Below, one piece after another: positions 18,733-28,392 of a stretch of DNA of 64,000 bases. A program made the translations under genes and the position numbers. A model generated the notes under the pieces. The model was not told the DNA's origin. It saw only the letters and a program-made list of their open reading frames with translations, and ran no database searches. The stretch is from NCBI GenBank assembly GCA_030524675.1, contig JAUNGE010000003.1, positions 16,343 to 80,342 of the forward strand, in the 5' to 3' direction. Position 1 is the first letter of the stretch. The number at the start of each line of letters is the position of its first letter. The stretch comes from a bacterium. Lineage in GTDB: Bacteria > Bacillota > Clostridia > Lachnospirales > Lachnospiraceae.

Positions 18733-20133
18733 TTATTTCTTCCAGCCATCCGGCAGATAAGCGATGGTATTTTCAATCATATCATCCACCAGTTTCTTTA
18801 CATCTTCCTCGGACGCACGTCCCTTTACCAGCGGGTCATGCAGGAATGCCTCATAGACCAGCTCTCTGTCGCAGGTCAGGGCAGCCTTTAAGACGCGCTC
18901 ATGGTTGTCGGTATGTGGCGTAATCAGAGCAAGCACGTTCTCAGGAATCTCACCTGCCACCAGAGGTTTGATGGAGTCACGGCTGAATACCGCGTTGGTT
19001 TCCACAACAGCGGAAGCCGGAAGGCTCGGACTCTGTAAGTAGGTGTTTGGAATGTTGACATTGCTCACCATGCGGGTCAGACCACACAGCGCTTTAATCA
19101 GCTGAATACCCTCCTCACCGGTAGGAACCAGCTCGATTTCCTCCTCAAAGGAAGCGAGACGGCGGCTTCTTGCCAGACGGTTCTGAAGGTCCTGCTTTCT
19201 CCAGTCAACCGTTGTCAGGCCGAATTTCCAGGATTTCACAGTCTCAGGGTCTTTCAGGTAGGTGTCGCCAGGCATGAACTCTGCCAGATGACGGTCGCCG
19301 GCAGCGGCAATCAGACCGTAGCGTCTAAACAAGTCAAATTTTACGCGGTGTGCGCAGTCAAATGTGGAGTTTGCCCAGTTTTTGTCCGGCTCATTGTAGC
19401 CTTCCTCAAAATGCTTGTCGATAAATTCTCTGTAAATCGGGAACAGGTCGATTCCCTTGTAGGATGCCTCATTGAACCAGGTAAAATGGTTGATACCGAG
19501 CACGTTGACGATGATATCCTCACGCTTTACATTCTCGATGCCGCAGCTTTCCTCCAGAATTCCCTTCAGAACTTTCTGGGTGCCGAACACTTCGTGGCAA
19601 CAGCCGAATGCCTTAATCTGCGGGAACGTATGGTACAGCGTCTTGACACAGAGGCTCATCGGGTTCGTGTAGTTGATAACCCATGCGTTCGGCGCATACG
19701 CTTTGATGGCTTCTGCAATCTGAACAAACATCGGGATGGTGCGCAGGGCGCGGATGATTCCGCCAGGGCCGGCCGTATCGCCAACGGACTGGTAGATGCC
19801 CAGGCGCTCTGGCAGGTGCACATCGCTCTGCATTTCGTCAAAGGTGCCTGGAAGAATGGAGATGACAACAAAGTCGCATCCGGTCAGCGCCTCTTCTATA
19901 GTTTTGCAGGTCGTGAAATTCCATTTTCCGGAAGCTTCCGGTCTGGAACACAGATGATTTCCGATAAGCTCATTGTTTTTTGCCGCTGCCTCGTCAATAT
20001 CGTACAGGCGAATGGTGCCGCTTAAAGAATCGTCCATGGAAAGGTCGGTCATAAAGGTCCATGCCCATCCGCGGGAACCGCCGCCGATGTAGGCGATATG
20101 TAAATCGGTTACTTTCTGATTTGCGTATTTCAT
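18733..20133 (-). CDS. glycoside hydrolase family 4 (alpha-glucosidase-like)
   Basis: A 466-residue cytoplasmic NAD-dependent GH4 enzyme. The N-terminus has the dinucleotide motif YIGGGSRGW (15-23), then GDTAGPGGI (118-126), YTNPMS (155-160), the family metal-site motif C179-H180-E181-V182, and GINHFTW. In GH4 the CHEV variant is typical of AglA-type alpha-glucosidases, against CHSV in alpha-galactosidases and CDMP/CNVP in phospho-glycosidases, so an unphosphorylated alpha-glycoside substrate is likely. Catalysis goes through NAD+ oxidation at C3 with a divalent metal. It is divergent from an AraC regulator that probably controls it. Confidence 0.85.
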   Translation of the reverse strand: MKYANQKVTDLHIAYIGGGSRGWAWTFMTDLSMDDSLSGTIRLYDIDEAAAKNNELIGNHLCSRPEASGKWNFTTCKTIEEALTGCDFVVISILPGTFDEMQSDVHLPERLGIYQSVGDTAGPGGIIRALRTIPMFVQIAEAIKAYAPNAWVINYTNPMSLCVKTLYHTFPQIKAFGCCHEVFGTQKVLKGILEESCGIENVKREDIIVNVLGINHFTWFNEASYKGIDLFPIYREFIDKHFEEGYNEPDKNWANSTFDCAHRVKFDLFRRYGLIAAAGDRHLAEFMPGDTYLKDPETVKSWKFGLTTVDWRKQDLQNRLARSRRLASFEEEIELVPTGEEGIQLIKALCGLTRMVSNVNIPNTYLQSPSLPASAVVETNAVFSRDSIKPLVAGEIPENVLALITPHTDNHERVLKAALTCDRELVYEAFLHDPLVKGRASEEDVKKLVDDMIENTIAYLPDGWKK

Positions 20134-20268
20134 AATGAAATATCCTCCAATTCTTTGTTATTCTTAGTTCTTTGCCATTTTTTGCTGTTCTTAGATGTTC
20201 TTAGCTGTTTTTGGCAGTGTTTTCTAAGTGCTCTCTAAGTGTTTTCTTGCTTTTTTCTTGTTTTCTTA

Positions 20269-20297
20269 CTGACAAGAATACTATAAAATAGTATAAT
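20269..20297 (+). promoter_or_regulatory. promoter for the AraC gene with overlapping palindrome
   Basis: CTGACA (20269-20274), a 17-bp spacer and TATAAT (20292-20297) read toward the AraC gene. The palindrome ATACTATAAAATAGTAT (20278-20294) overlaps spacer and -10 and may be an operator. The remaining 20140-20265 is T-rich with repeated TTCTTAG/TTTTCT motifs; I see no gene in it. Confidence 0.6.
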
Positions 20298-20370
20298 ATT
20301 CTTATAAAATAGAACCTAAAAAATAAAAAATCATACTTTTGGCTACAGAATGATACAAAGAGAGGGAGAG

Positions 20371-21306
20371 ATGGAGCAGATACTTTTTAAGGAGACATTG
20401 CCTGGCCTGGCTGTGGAGCAGGTGATACGGGAGCAGGAGTTTTCCATGAATACCAGGCATTTTCATGAGAGTTACGAAGTGTATTTTCTGTTAGAAGGAA
20501 ACCGGTATTATTTTATTGACAGCGACACGTATCTGGTGCAGGAAGGAATGACTGTGCTGGTGGGAAGAAATCAGATTCATAAGACGAGCATGGCGGGAGA
20601 GAATTCATACCACAACCGGATTCTGCTGCAGCTGGATGCGCCGGTGTGGGACTCGCAGCTCAAAAAATGCGGACTTCCTCCATTGGAAGAGCTGTTTATC
20701 CGCTGTGAGCATGTGGTGAAGTGTAAGCGGGAAGATTTTGTGAAGATTGCGGGACTTTTGGATGAAATTAAGAGGGAAATGCGGGAAAAGCGGGCATGTT
20801 TTGAGGCGGTGGTGCGGATGAAGATTGTGGAAGTGCTGGTGCTCATCTATAGAAACAGAAGAGAAGAAATGTTTATCTCGCTGAAAGAACAGAGAGAGCA
20901 GAAAGGACAGAAGAATAAAGAGACGGCAAGTATGCCAGAGAGCGCTGCCAGACAGTATGGTTCCGCGGCGGCACGCCACAAAAAAGTACATGAGGTGGCA
21001 GAATATCTTCAGAAACACTGTGAGACCAGAGAATCTTTGGAGGAGATTGGGCGCCGCTTTTTTGTGAGCAAATCTTATCTAAGCCGGATTTTCAGGGAGG
21101 TGACGGGATTCAGTGTGAATGAGTACCAGACTTTGGCGAGGATGCGCCGTGCGCAGGAACTGCTGACGCAGACCGCACTTCCGATTACGGAGGTGGCGGA
21201 AGAAGTTGGATTTGAGAGCATCACCTATTTTGAGCGAGTGTTTAAGAAATATACCGATAAACGGCCGTTACAGTACCGGAAGGAGTATGGAAGGGAGAGA
21301 ATATAG
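20371..21306 (+). CDS. AraC-family transcriptional regulator
   Basis: About 311 residues. The N-terminal half is a cupin-like sensing domain (HFHESYEVYFLLEGNRYYF, with metal/ligand-type His residues) and the C-terminal ~100 residues hold two AraC helix-turn-helix motifs (LEEIGRRFFVSKSYLSRIF and ITEVAEEVGFESITYFERVF). The start at 20371 is chosen after AAAGAGAGGG; ATG 20350 is possible. It is divergent from the GH4 gene across a 240-bp AT-rich region, a typical arrangement for a local sugar-responsive activator. Confidence 0.88.
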   Translation: MEQILFKETLPGLAVEQVIREQEFSMNTRHFHESYEVYFLLEGNRYYFIDSDTYLVQEGMTVLVGRNQIHKTSMAGENSYHNRILLQLDAPVWDSQLKKCGLPPLEELFIRCEHVVKCKREDFVKIAGLLDEIKREMREKRACFEAVVRMKIVEVLVLIYRNRREEMFISLKEQREQKGQKNKETASMPESAARQYGSAAARHKKVHEVAEYLQKHCETRESLEEIGRRFFVSKSYLSRIFREVTGFSVNEYQTLARMRRAQELLTQTALPITEVAEEVGFESITYFERVFKKYTDKRPLQYRKEYGRERI

Positions 21307-21412
21307 GAAAATCAAAAAAGGGATGCAAAAACAGGGATACAAAACAGAGCCTATTTGTGCTAGAATTTACGAAAGCGATAGAAAATGAGAGACAACATGG
21401 GAGGAAAAAAAG

Positions 21413-22192
21413 ATGGAGACAAAAAAAGCAATACTGGTTGTGAGCTTTGGAACCAGCTATAAAGAGAATATAGAAAAGACAATCGGAGCGGTCGAGAAGA
21501 CAATCGCTGCCAGCTGTCCAGATATTCCGCTGTTTCGGGCGTTTACCAGCCCGACTATACGAAGAAAGCTGTGGGAGAAGGAACAGATTCTCACAGAATC
21601 GCCAGAAACGATGCTTGTGCGCCTGGCAGCAGATGGATACACAGATGTCGTTTTACAGCCGACTTTTATGATAACAGGGTATGAGTATGATAAATTGAAG
21701 CAGACAGCAGCACAGTTTCAGGATACCTTTTCCCATCTGGTATTTGGAAGGCCAGCATTGTGGAGCGATACCGATGTGAGAGAGATGGGAGACTTTTTAA
21801 AAGAGATTGCGACGGAAGATACATGGGTATTTATGGGACATGGAACAGAACATGCAGCAGATGCTGTCTATCAGAAACTTCAGGAATATCTGGACAGAAC
21901 CGGAAAAGGAAATATTTTTATCGGGACAGCAGAGGGAGAAATGGGTATTGAGGCGGTTCTGAAAAAAATACAGGAAAGAGGAACAAAGGAAACCATTGTT
22001 CTGCATCCGCTTCTTCTGGTTGCCGGAGACCATGCAAATAACGATATGGCAGGAGACAAACCGGATTCCTGGAAAAGCCGGTTTGAGAGAGCCGGATATC
22101 CGGTGAGGTGCGTTCTGAAGGGACTCGGAGAGTATGCCTGGATACAGGAGCGTTTTGCAGAGCGGGCAAAGAAGGGCACAGAAGCGTTTTGA
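21413..22192 (+). CDS. cbiK: sirohydrochlorin cobaltochelatase
   Basis: A 259-residue CbiK-type chelatase that inserts cobalt into sirohydrochlorin in anaerobic cobalamin synthesis. The N-terminus VVSFGTSYKENIEKTIGA and TSPTIRRKL are family hallmarks. Metal-binding histidines are visible in MGHGTEHAAD (H143, H147) and HPLLLVAGDHANND (H198, H207), matching the two-histidine site of the family, which ordinarily places them near 145 and 207. It stands alone here: no other cobalamin genes surround it. A possible RBS is AGGAAAAAAAG just before the ATG. Confidence 0.9.
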   Translation: METKKAILVVSFGTSYKENIEKTIGAVEKTIAASCPDIPLFRAFTSPTIRRKLWEKEQILTESPETMLVRLAADGYTDVVLQPTFMITGYEYDKLKQTAAQFQDTFSHLVFGRPALWSDTDVREMGDFLKEIATEDTWVFMGHGTEHAADAVYQKLQEYLDRTGKGNIFIGTAEGEMGIEAVLKKIQERGTKETIVLHPLLLVAGDHANNDMAGDKPDSWKSRFERAGYPVRCVLKGLGEYAWIQERFAERAKKGTEAF

Positions 22193-22255
22193 CGAACAAG
22201 AAAAGGGATAAAATAAGCGAAAATTAAAATAACAGAGGCGGCAGAAGAAAAGAAG

Positions 22256-22312
22256 GCAGATGGAACATGCAGTGCGTAAAATTAGGGTAACATGCATGTC
22301 ACATCTGCTTTT
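22256..22312. terminator. terminator between cbiK and the yesN-like gene
   Basis: A two-part stem: GCAGATG (22256-22262)/CATCTGC (22302-22308) plus inner ACATGC/GCATGT, followed by TTTTT on the plus strand and a T-rich stretch on the minus strand. It serves the convergent cbiK and response-regulator genes. Confidence 0.7.
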
Positions 22313-22315
22313 TGG

Positions 22316-23845
22316 TTAAAGCTGTGTATCGTGTTCTCTCTGCTGTGCCAGATAATCGCTCGGCGTCAGTCCGGTGTAGCGCTTGAATACCTGACTGAAA
22401 TAGCGGGGATTGTTTCCGAAACCGACCTGTTTGGCGACATCTTTGATATTGTCATTGTTGTACAGCACCAGAAGCTTCTTCGCCTCCTCCATTCTCTTGC
22501 GGTTCAGATAGTCGGAAAAGCGCTCGCCTTCCTCCTGAATGAATTGTTTGCTTAAGTACCGGACACTGACAAAGAGATAATGTTCCGCCAGCCATTTTAA
22601 TGATAGGTTTTCCTCGTCCAGATGCTGGCTGATGTACGCTTTTATGAGGGCAACGTTAGATTTGTCAGCGATGGAGCAGCTTTCTGAGTCAGTATTCCTG
22701 TGAATGGACACGACAAAAAGCTGCTCATGGATAGCCTGGATGGTGGTGCAGGAGTAGATTTTGCGGAAAAAGTCGCAGGCATTGTCGAGCGGGATGGAGT
22801 TATCGCGCTGGTTTAACCACATGTAGGTGCTGAGTGCGATATTGCGCGCCGTCTCCAAGTCCAGTGTGGGTTGGGAAAATGTCTCTGTGAGCAGTTCTGT
22901 GATTTCTGCATCGCTTTTTGCATTGCACAAAGCTTCTCCGAGCCTCTCGATTTTCCAGGGGGCGCTCAGATTGTTGCGGATTTCATGGTGCTGCTCGGAT
23001 TCATCCAGAAGAAGAATCCGGCTGTAGCGGGAAATCTTGTGAAGGATAGTCTCAAACAAATCCTGCACTGCAGAAAAATGCATAAAGTGGATATCCAGCT
23101 CCACAGACTGAGTCGGGTAGGAGAGCGCAGAAATTTTTTCTGTCAGGGGTTGCTGCAGCAGCAGAGAAGTTACAGGAAACAGGAAAATTACGCTGCTTTT
23201 TACATAAATAGGGGAAAACTGGAAGGAAATTCCCACATCCAAGAGCAACTGTTTGACATCTTCCACAAAGGCGTCCAGAAAGCTTTCCTCCACAAAGGAG
23301 CAGATGCAGGCAGTCTGGCAGTTTTGGGGAAGCCGCAGGACTTCTTTGTATTTCTGCCAGGTATCCATAAATTCTTCGTGCCAGAGAGCCTCGATGATAA
23401 AGCTCTTTTCTAGCGGGAAGCGCAGGGAGTCTAAAAGCTGCCGCTGCTGTCTCTTCTGCCCGAGCAGCCGCGCTTCCCTCTCTTTCCGAATCTGAATCAG
23501 AGCGTCAATCAGCTCCTGTTTATCTGTCGGTTTCAGCAAGTAATAGCGGACGCCATACTGCATCGCCTGTTTCGCATATTCAAATTCGCCGTATCCTGAC
23601 AGGAGAATGAAATCAATGTCCGAGTCGGTATTCTTGGCCTTCTCAATCAGTTCCAGGCCATTTAAGACCGGCATGCGGATATCTGTGATGATGACATCCG
23701 GATATTCGTCGCGCAGAATATCGTAGGCTTCCATTCCGTTTTTGGCGGTGGCAATCAGGTCATACCCGATTGCGCTGTAATCTGTCATGCGGGAAATCGA
23801 GGTGCGAATGATTTCCTCATCATCTACTATCATTAATCTGAGCAT
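22316..23845 (-). CDS. YesN-type response regulator (REC + AraC)
   Basis: A 509-residue response regulator. Residues 1-120 are a receiver domain with DDEE, the phospho-acceptor Asp in VIITDIRMP, LLSGYGEFEYA and the LLKPTDK lysine. A poorly conserved middle region follows, then a C-terminal AraC pair of helix-turn-helix motifs (SLKWLAEHYLFVSVRYLSKQF and IKDVAKQVGFGNNPRYFSQ). It is cotranscribed with the sensor kinase upstream (12-base gap) and divergent from a sugar ABC operon, which is its likely target. Confidence 0.92.
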   Translation of the reverse strand: MLRLMIVDDEEIIRTSISRMTDYSAIGYDLIATAKNGMEAYDILRDEYPDVIITDIRMPVLNGLELIEKAKNTDSDIDFILLSGYGEFEYAKQAMQYGVRYYLLKPTDKQELIDALIQIRKEREARLLGQKRQQRQLLDSLRFPLEKSFIIEALWHEEFMDTWQKYKEVLRLPQNCQTACICSFVEESFLDAFVEDVKQLLLDVGISFQFSPIYVKSSVIFLFPVTSLLLQQPLTEKISALSYPTQSVELDIHFMHFSAVQDLFETILHKISRYSRILLLDESEQHHEIRNNLSAPWKIERLGEALCNAKSDAEITELLTETFSQPTLDLETARNIALSTYMWLNQRDNSIPLDNACDFFRKIYSCTTIQAIHEQLFVVSIHRNTDSESCSIADKSNVALIKAYISQHLDEENLSLKWLAEHYLFVSVRYLSKQFIQEEGERFSDYLNRKRMEEAKKLLVLYNNDNIKDVAKQVGFGNNPRYFSQVFKRYTGLTPSDYLAQQREHDTQL

Positions 23846-23857
23846 AGTCAGAACCTC

Positions 23858-25615
23858 CTAATCTCTTGTGTCGCTCTTTTTGTGTTTGGGTATCGTTAAA
23901 ATGACAACAGCCATGCCATCCGCATTGTGAATGTGCAGCCCGTATTTTTCACCATACAGAAGCTGTAAGCGCGAGTTGATATTGACTAAGCCCACACCGG
24001 TTCCCTGCGGCTTTATGGAATGTTGTTCCAGCTTCTGTAAGAGATTGTCCTCAAAACTAGAACCTGTGTTGGCTACCTGAATGCGGTACAGGTTTGCTTC
24101 CTCCGTGATGGCCACACGAATGATACAGGTCTCATCGCTGCATTCCATGGAATATTTGATGGCATTTTCCACCAGAGGCTGAATGCACAGCTTGGGAATC
24201 TCGATGGATGTGATGTTGTCTGGGACAGAGATCTGAAAATCCAGGCGTTCTTTGAAACGAATTTTTTGAATCTGAATATAATTATTTAAAAAAGCCAGTT
24301 CCTCAGAGAGAGGAATCAGGTCTTTGTCTCCTGTGATAGACGCGCGAAACAGGTTGGCGAGGGAGCGGACCATGATGCTGATGTCATCCGCCTGATATGC
24401 CTGCGCCATCCAGTTGATAGTATCCAGTGTATTATAGAGAAAATGCGGATTGATCTGCTGCTCCAGGATGCGGATTTTGGCATCGCGCAGCAGAATTTGT
24501 TTGTCATAGTTCTCATCCCGCAGAACTTTGACACTTTGTGTCATCTCATCGAATGCTCTGTGGAGCTGACCGATTTCATCCTCGCGGTTTGTGTAGTCAT
24601 AACGGTGAACAGCGGGAAGCGCAAGGCCATGCCCGAAAGCATGAATTTTTTCTATTAAATAATCCATATGGCGGAAGATGTTTTTCAAAACGCGGTTGGT
24701 GATAGTGAGAGCAATCAGCGCGCTCAAAACAACAAACAGGATGAGAAAACACCGAAGAGTCTGCAGCTCCTGGAACAGGTGATTGTAATCCTGCATATAG
24801 AGGTAGTTCCAGTTCAGATTGGAGAAACTTCCATAAACGGTAAACATCTTTTTTCCGTCAATCGTGGGAATCGCATATCCATGATGCCTATCCTCCAAGG
24901 ATGCGGCAGTGGAAATGCAGAGCTCATCGTGATACGCATAGGAAGGATAGATACGTTTATCATTATTTAAGAGAATAAAATGCTGCTCTGGAGTGGAATC
25001 CTCAAAACGGCTCAGTGTGTCCTGTATCATCTGGTCCAAATCCAACACAATGTAGAGAACACCCAACTCATTTAGTTTTAAGAAGGAGAGCTGGCGGATT
25101 TCACGCACACAGGCCACGACATGGCCTTCTTTTCCAGGAATCCAGAGGACACGGCCCTGCGCCTCTATCGCCTTGTCATGGATTTCTTCTAGGTCAAACC
25201 GTTCTTGCGTGATATCTCCGCCCATGCAGATCGGAGTGTCCCCTGTCACGATACTGATGGAAGTGATATAGGAGCTGGAATCAATGTGGGAGTAAAAGGC
25301 ATTGTACACATTCCGACGAAAGGATGCAGCGCGCTCATCGTTCGGATTGTCGCAGAGAGCTTCCAGATTGCTCTGAATCGTGGGGTCGATAATAATATAA
25401 TCAGAGAGGTCGGAAATTTTGTCTAACTCTGTCTCCAGATTGCTGGTGACATAGGACAGTGTGTCTGCTGTCCGCTGGTAGAGCGTTTCATCGTAGGAAT
25501 TCAGAAAAAGACGCAGGCAGATGAGAAAGAAAAGGTCCATGCAGGCGACGAGCAGGCATACAATCAGAAGAATTTTCTGAAAGAGCGGAAGATTGTTAAA
25601 GTATTGTTTTATCAT
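23858..25615 (-). CDS. YesM-type sensor histidine kinase
   Basis: About 585 residues from the start at 25615 (AAAGGAC upstream on the minus strand; the in-frame ATG at 25648 is weaker). Order: a membrane helix (ILLIVCLLVACMDLFFLICL), an extracytoplasmic sensing domain, a second helix (FLILFVVLSALIALTI), a HAMP region, the His_kinase motif QQINPHFLYNTLD with the phospho-accepting His, and an HATPase domain (LVENAIKYS, GTGVGLVNI). It pairs with the YesN-like regulator. These systems usually sense extracellular oligosaccharides and activate import operons. Confidence 0.92.
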   Translation of the reverse strand: MIKQYFNNLPLFQKILLIVCLLVACMDLFFLICLRLFLNSYDETLYQRTADTLSYVTSNLETELDKISDLSDYIIIDPTIQSNLEALCDNPNDERAASFRRNVYNAFYSHIDSSSYITSISIVTGDTPICMGGDITQERFDLEEIHDKAIEAQGRVLWIPGKEGHVVACVREIRQLSFLKLNELGVLYIVLDLDQMIQDTLSRFEDSTPEQHFILLNNDKRIYPSYAYHDELCISTAASLEDRHHGYAIPTIDGKKMFTVYGSFSNLNWNYLYMQDYNHLFQELQTLRCFLILFVVLSALIALTITNRVLKNIFRHMDYLIEKIHAFGHGLALPAVHRYDYTNREDEIGQLHRAFDEMTQSVKVLRDENYDKQILLRDAKIRILEQQINPHFLYNTLDTINWMAQAYQADDISIMVRSLANLFRASITGDKDLIPLSEELAFLNNYIQIQKIRFKERLDFQISVPDNITSIEIPKLCIQPLVENAIKYSMECSDETCIIRVAITEEANLYRIQVANTGSSFEDNLLQKLEQHSIKPQGTGVGLVNINSRLQLLYGEKYGLHIHNADGMAVVILTIPKHKKSDTRD

Positions 25616-25821
25616 GATGTACAGCAGTCCTTTCTGTATGTCCTTCATGTGTCTTGACTCACAACTCTAAAATATTATACCTGAAATCACAGAAAAAGGA
25701 AAGAGAAAACTGGGGCTTTTTGCAAGGAAAAAACGTCGATTTTTTGTGCGTTTGTACTGAATGAAAATAGTAAAAAAGAAAAAAAGTCACTTTTTTAAAC
25801 ATAAAATGCACGTTTTTTTAC

Positions 25822-25850
25822 TTTACAGTTGTGAAAAAGTAACATATAAT
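25822..25850 (+). promoter_or_regulatory. promoter of the sugar ABC operon
   Basis: TTTACA (25822-25827), 17-bp spacer, TATAAT (25845-25850), ending 34 bases before the binding-protein ATG, with AGGGAGGA as ribosome site. The A/T-rich 25690-25820 upstream is where a YesN-type activator would bind. Confidence 0.7.
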
Positions 25851-25884
25851 AGAACTATCAAAAGTTAAGGGAGGAATTACAATT

Positions 25885-27252
25885 ATGAAACGCAAAGTAA
25901 TGGCATTATCCATGGCAGCAGTGATGGCAGCAAGCTTAGCTGGCTGTGGCGGAGGAAGTTCTTCCAACACAACGACGGCGGCTCCGGCAAACGATACTAC
26001 AACTGCAGCACAGACAACAGCAGCAGCGCAGACCGAGACGACAGCAGCGCAGGCAGCTTCCGGCGAACAGGTAAACTTAAAGATTTGCTGGTGGGGAAAC
26101 CAGATTCGTAATGACGTGACAAAACAGGCAGCTGACTTGTACATGTCCTTAAATCCAAATGTAAAGATTGATATTGAATTTACAGACTGGTCCGGTTACT
26201 GGGACAAGTTATCTGCAATGGCAGCAGGCGGAAATCTGCCGGATATCATCCAGATGGACTACTCCTATCTGAATCAGTACCAGAAGAGCAATCAGCTCGC
26301 TGATTTGACTCCATATCTGGAGGACGGCACCATCGACCACAGCAAGATTCCGGACAGCATCATCGAGAGTGGTAGCGTAGACGGAAAGTGCTATGCACTG
26401 AGCTTGGGAAGCAACGCACCAGTTATGATCTACGACAAGGCAATCACAGATGAAGCAGGCGTGACCATCCCAGAACAGCCGACCATCGAAGAATTGTATG
26501 ACATTGGAAATACCATCTACGAGAAGACCGGCGTAAAGACGTATTATGACGGCGGCATGAACATGATGGCAATCATCGCAAGAGGAAACGGCTCCCATAT
26601 TTTCGATGATATCGAGAACAATGTAGTGGACAATCTGACTAAGCACTTTACATATGTAGACCAGTTCAACAAGGCAGAGGCAGCTATCTCCCCAGACCTT
26701 CTGGCAGAGAAGAACCCAGATGTTGTTGAGACAAAGCCGATTGTTGACAGCACAACATGGAACGATTTCTCCTTCTCCAACCAGTTCGTTTCCGTTGTAA
26801 AGGCAGCAGGCCGTGACCTGGCAATGTGCATGTATCCACAGGCAGCAGAAGCAACTTCACAGCCAATGTACTTGAAGCCAAGCCAGTTCTTCTCCATCGC
26901 TGAGACTTCTCAGAATAAAGATGAAGCAGCAAAATTCCTGAACTGGTTCACGAACGATGTAGACTGCAACAAGATTCTGATGGGCGAGCGCGGTGTTCCG
27001 ATCAACACAGACGTTGCAGAAGCAATTATGGGCGACTTGGATGAAGATTCCAAGCTGGTATTTGAGTATGTAACCAGCGTTGGTGAAATTGCAACACCTA
27101 TCGATGCTCCAGACCCAGCAGGTAAGGGCGAGATTGAAGCATTAGGAAAGACAAAAGTAGAAGATCTTCGTTACGGCGATGGAACAGCAGAAGACATTGC
27201 AGCATCCTTCCTGGCTGAATCCAACAAGATCTTAACCGAGGCAGCACAGTAA
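25885..27252 (+). CDS. ABC sugar-binding lipoprotein
   Basis: A 455-residue extracellular solute-binding protein of the carbohydrate type (SBP_bac_1 family). The signal peptide ends in the lipobox SLAGC, so Cys21 is lipidated; a Thr/Ala-rich linker follows. The mature part starts NLKICWWGN and has the usual sugar-binder features: DIIQMDYSYL, YALSLGSNAPVMIYDKA and PMYLKPSQFF. It delivers sugar to the two permeases downstream. The ATPase subunit is not in the window; this family commonly shares an MsmK-type ATPase. Confidence 0.92.
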   Translation: MKRKVMALSMAAVMAASLAGCGGGSSSNTTTAAPANDTTTAAQTTAAAQTETTAAQAASGEQVNLKICWWGNQIRNDVTKQAADLYMSLNPNVKIDIEFTDWSGYWDKLSAMAAGGNLPDIIQMDYSYLNQYQKSNQLADLTPYLEDGTIDHSKIPDSIIESGSVDGKCYALSLGSNAPVMIYDKAITDEAGVTIPEQPTIEELYDIGNTIYEKTGVKTYYDGGMNMMAIIARGNGSHIFDDIENNVVDNLTKHFTYVDQFNKAEAAISPDLLAEKNPDVVETKPIVDSTTWNDFSFSNQFVSVVKAAGRDLAMCMYPQAAEATSQPMYLKPSQFFSIAETSQNKDEAAKFLNWFTNDVDCNKILMGERGVPINTDVAEAIMGDLDEDSKLVFEYVTSVGEIATPIDAPDPAGKGEIEALGKTKVEDLRYGDGTAEDIAASFLAESNKILTEAAQ

Positions 27253-27335
27253 AAAATAGTAACGCTCGAAAATACCTCGCGAACTATTTTTTATGCATCG
27301 CACTTTATGCCTGAAAGACAGGCAACCATAAACTG

Positions 27336-27391
27336 AAAATCCCTGGAATGTGGACAGAAATCAGTTTCCTTTTCCACATCCAGGGATTTTT
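27336..27391 (+). terminator. attenuating terminator between binding protein and permeases
   Basis: AAAATCCCTGGAATGTGG (27336-27353) pairs with CCACATCCAGGGATTTT (27374-27390) with one bulge, and T residues follow. Its place inside the operon would make the binding protein more abundant than the permeases, as is common for such importers. Confidence 0.8.
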
Positions 27392-27445
27392 AAAAAGATG
27401 AAAAACAAACTATAAAAAATTTAAAGAATTGGAGGGGGAATAACA

Positions 27446-28363
27446 GTGAGTAAACCTACAACAGCCCCGAAGAGAACATTGGCGCAGAAGCTGAACAGAG
27501 AGCAGGTGGCAGGCTATATCTTTGTACTGCCGTTTATCATTGGATTTCTTGCATTTCTGGCATTGCCGATGCTGATGTCATTCGCATTTTCATTCACACG
27601 TTACAACATTTTGGAAAGTCCGACGTTTATCGGTTTTCAGAACTACATTGAGATGTTTACAAACGATGCAAAGTTCGTGAAATCGTTTGGTGTTACTTTG
27701 TACTATGCATTGTTTTCTGTTCCGCTGCGTCTGATTATGGCGCTGGCAGTGGCAATGCTGTTGGTAAAGAACTCAAAACTTTCTGGTTTTTACCGTGCGG
27801 TTTATTATCTGCCGTCCATCATCGGTTCTTCCGTGGCAGTAGCAATCCTGTGGAAGCGCATGTTCGCGAGCGACGGCGTTGTCAATGCACTTCTTCAGTC
27901 CATCGGAATTCCATGTGACATTGCATGGCTCGGCCGTCAGGATACAGCAATCTGGACTCTTATCATTCTGGCTATTTGGCAGTTCGGTTCTTCCATGCTG
28001 ATTTTCCTCTCTGGTTTGAAACAGATTCCGGTCAGCTTATATGAGTCCGCAACAGTAGATGGAGCAAATGGATTTCAGAAGTTCTTCAAGATCACACTTC
28101 CGATGCTGACACCGACCATCTTCTTCAACCTGATTAACCAGTTGATCAATGGTTTCATGGCATTTACACAGAGCTACATCATCACACAGGGCAAACCGCG
28201 TGACAGCACACTGTTCTACACTGTATATATGTACCAGAGTTCTTTCACCTACAATAAACTGGGATATGGATGTGCTCTGGCATGGTTTATGACGTTGTTC
28301 GTGGCTCTTCTTACCCTGATTCTGTTCAAGACCCAGAACAAGTGGGTATATTATGAGGCATAA
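27446..28363 (+). CDS. sugar ABC transporter permease (UgpA/LplB type)
   Basis: A 305-residue inner-membrane permease with six helices, first at YIFVLPFIIGFLAFLALPML. The EAA-type cytoplasmic loop appears as PVSLYESATVDGANGFQKFF, the site that contacts the ATPase. It starts with GTG at 27446 after GGAGGGGG. With the partner permease 29 bases downstream it forms the membrane channel for the lipoprotein-delivered sugar. Confidence 0.92.
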   Translation: MSKPTTAPKRTLAQKLNREQVAGYIFVLPFIIGFLAFLALPMLMSFAFSFTRYNILESPTFIGFQNYIEMFTNDAKFVKSFGVTLYYALFSVPLRLIMALAVAMLLVKNSKLSGFYRAVYYLPSIIGSSVAVAILWKRMFASDGVVNALLQSIGIPCDIAWLGRQDTAIWTLIILAIWQFGSSMLIFLSGLKQIPVSLYESATVDGANGFQKFFKITLPMLTPTIFFNLINQLINGFMAFTQSYIITQGKPRDSTLFYTVYMYQSSFTYNKLGYGCALAWFMTLFVALLTLILFKTQNKWVYYEA

Positions 28364-28392
28364 TCGCAGAAATGACAGAAAGGTGATAGACG

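Noticed and set aside
18541..18733. A small protein gene (about 97 codons) between the convergent genes
   Set aside because: The frame runs through the strong terminator stem and into the antisense of the GH4 3' end, with no ribosome site.
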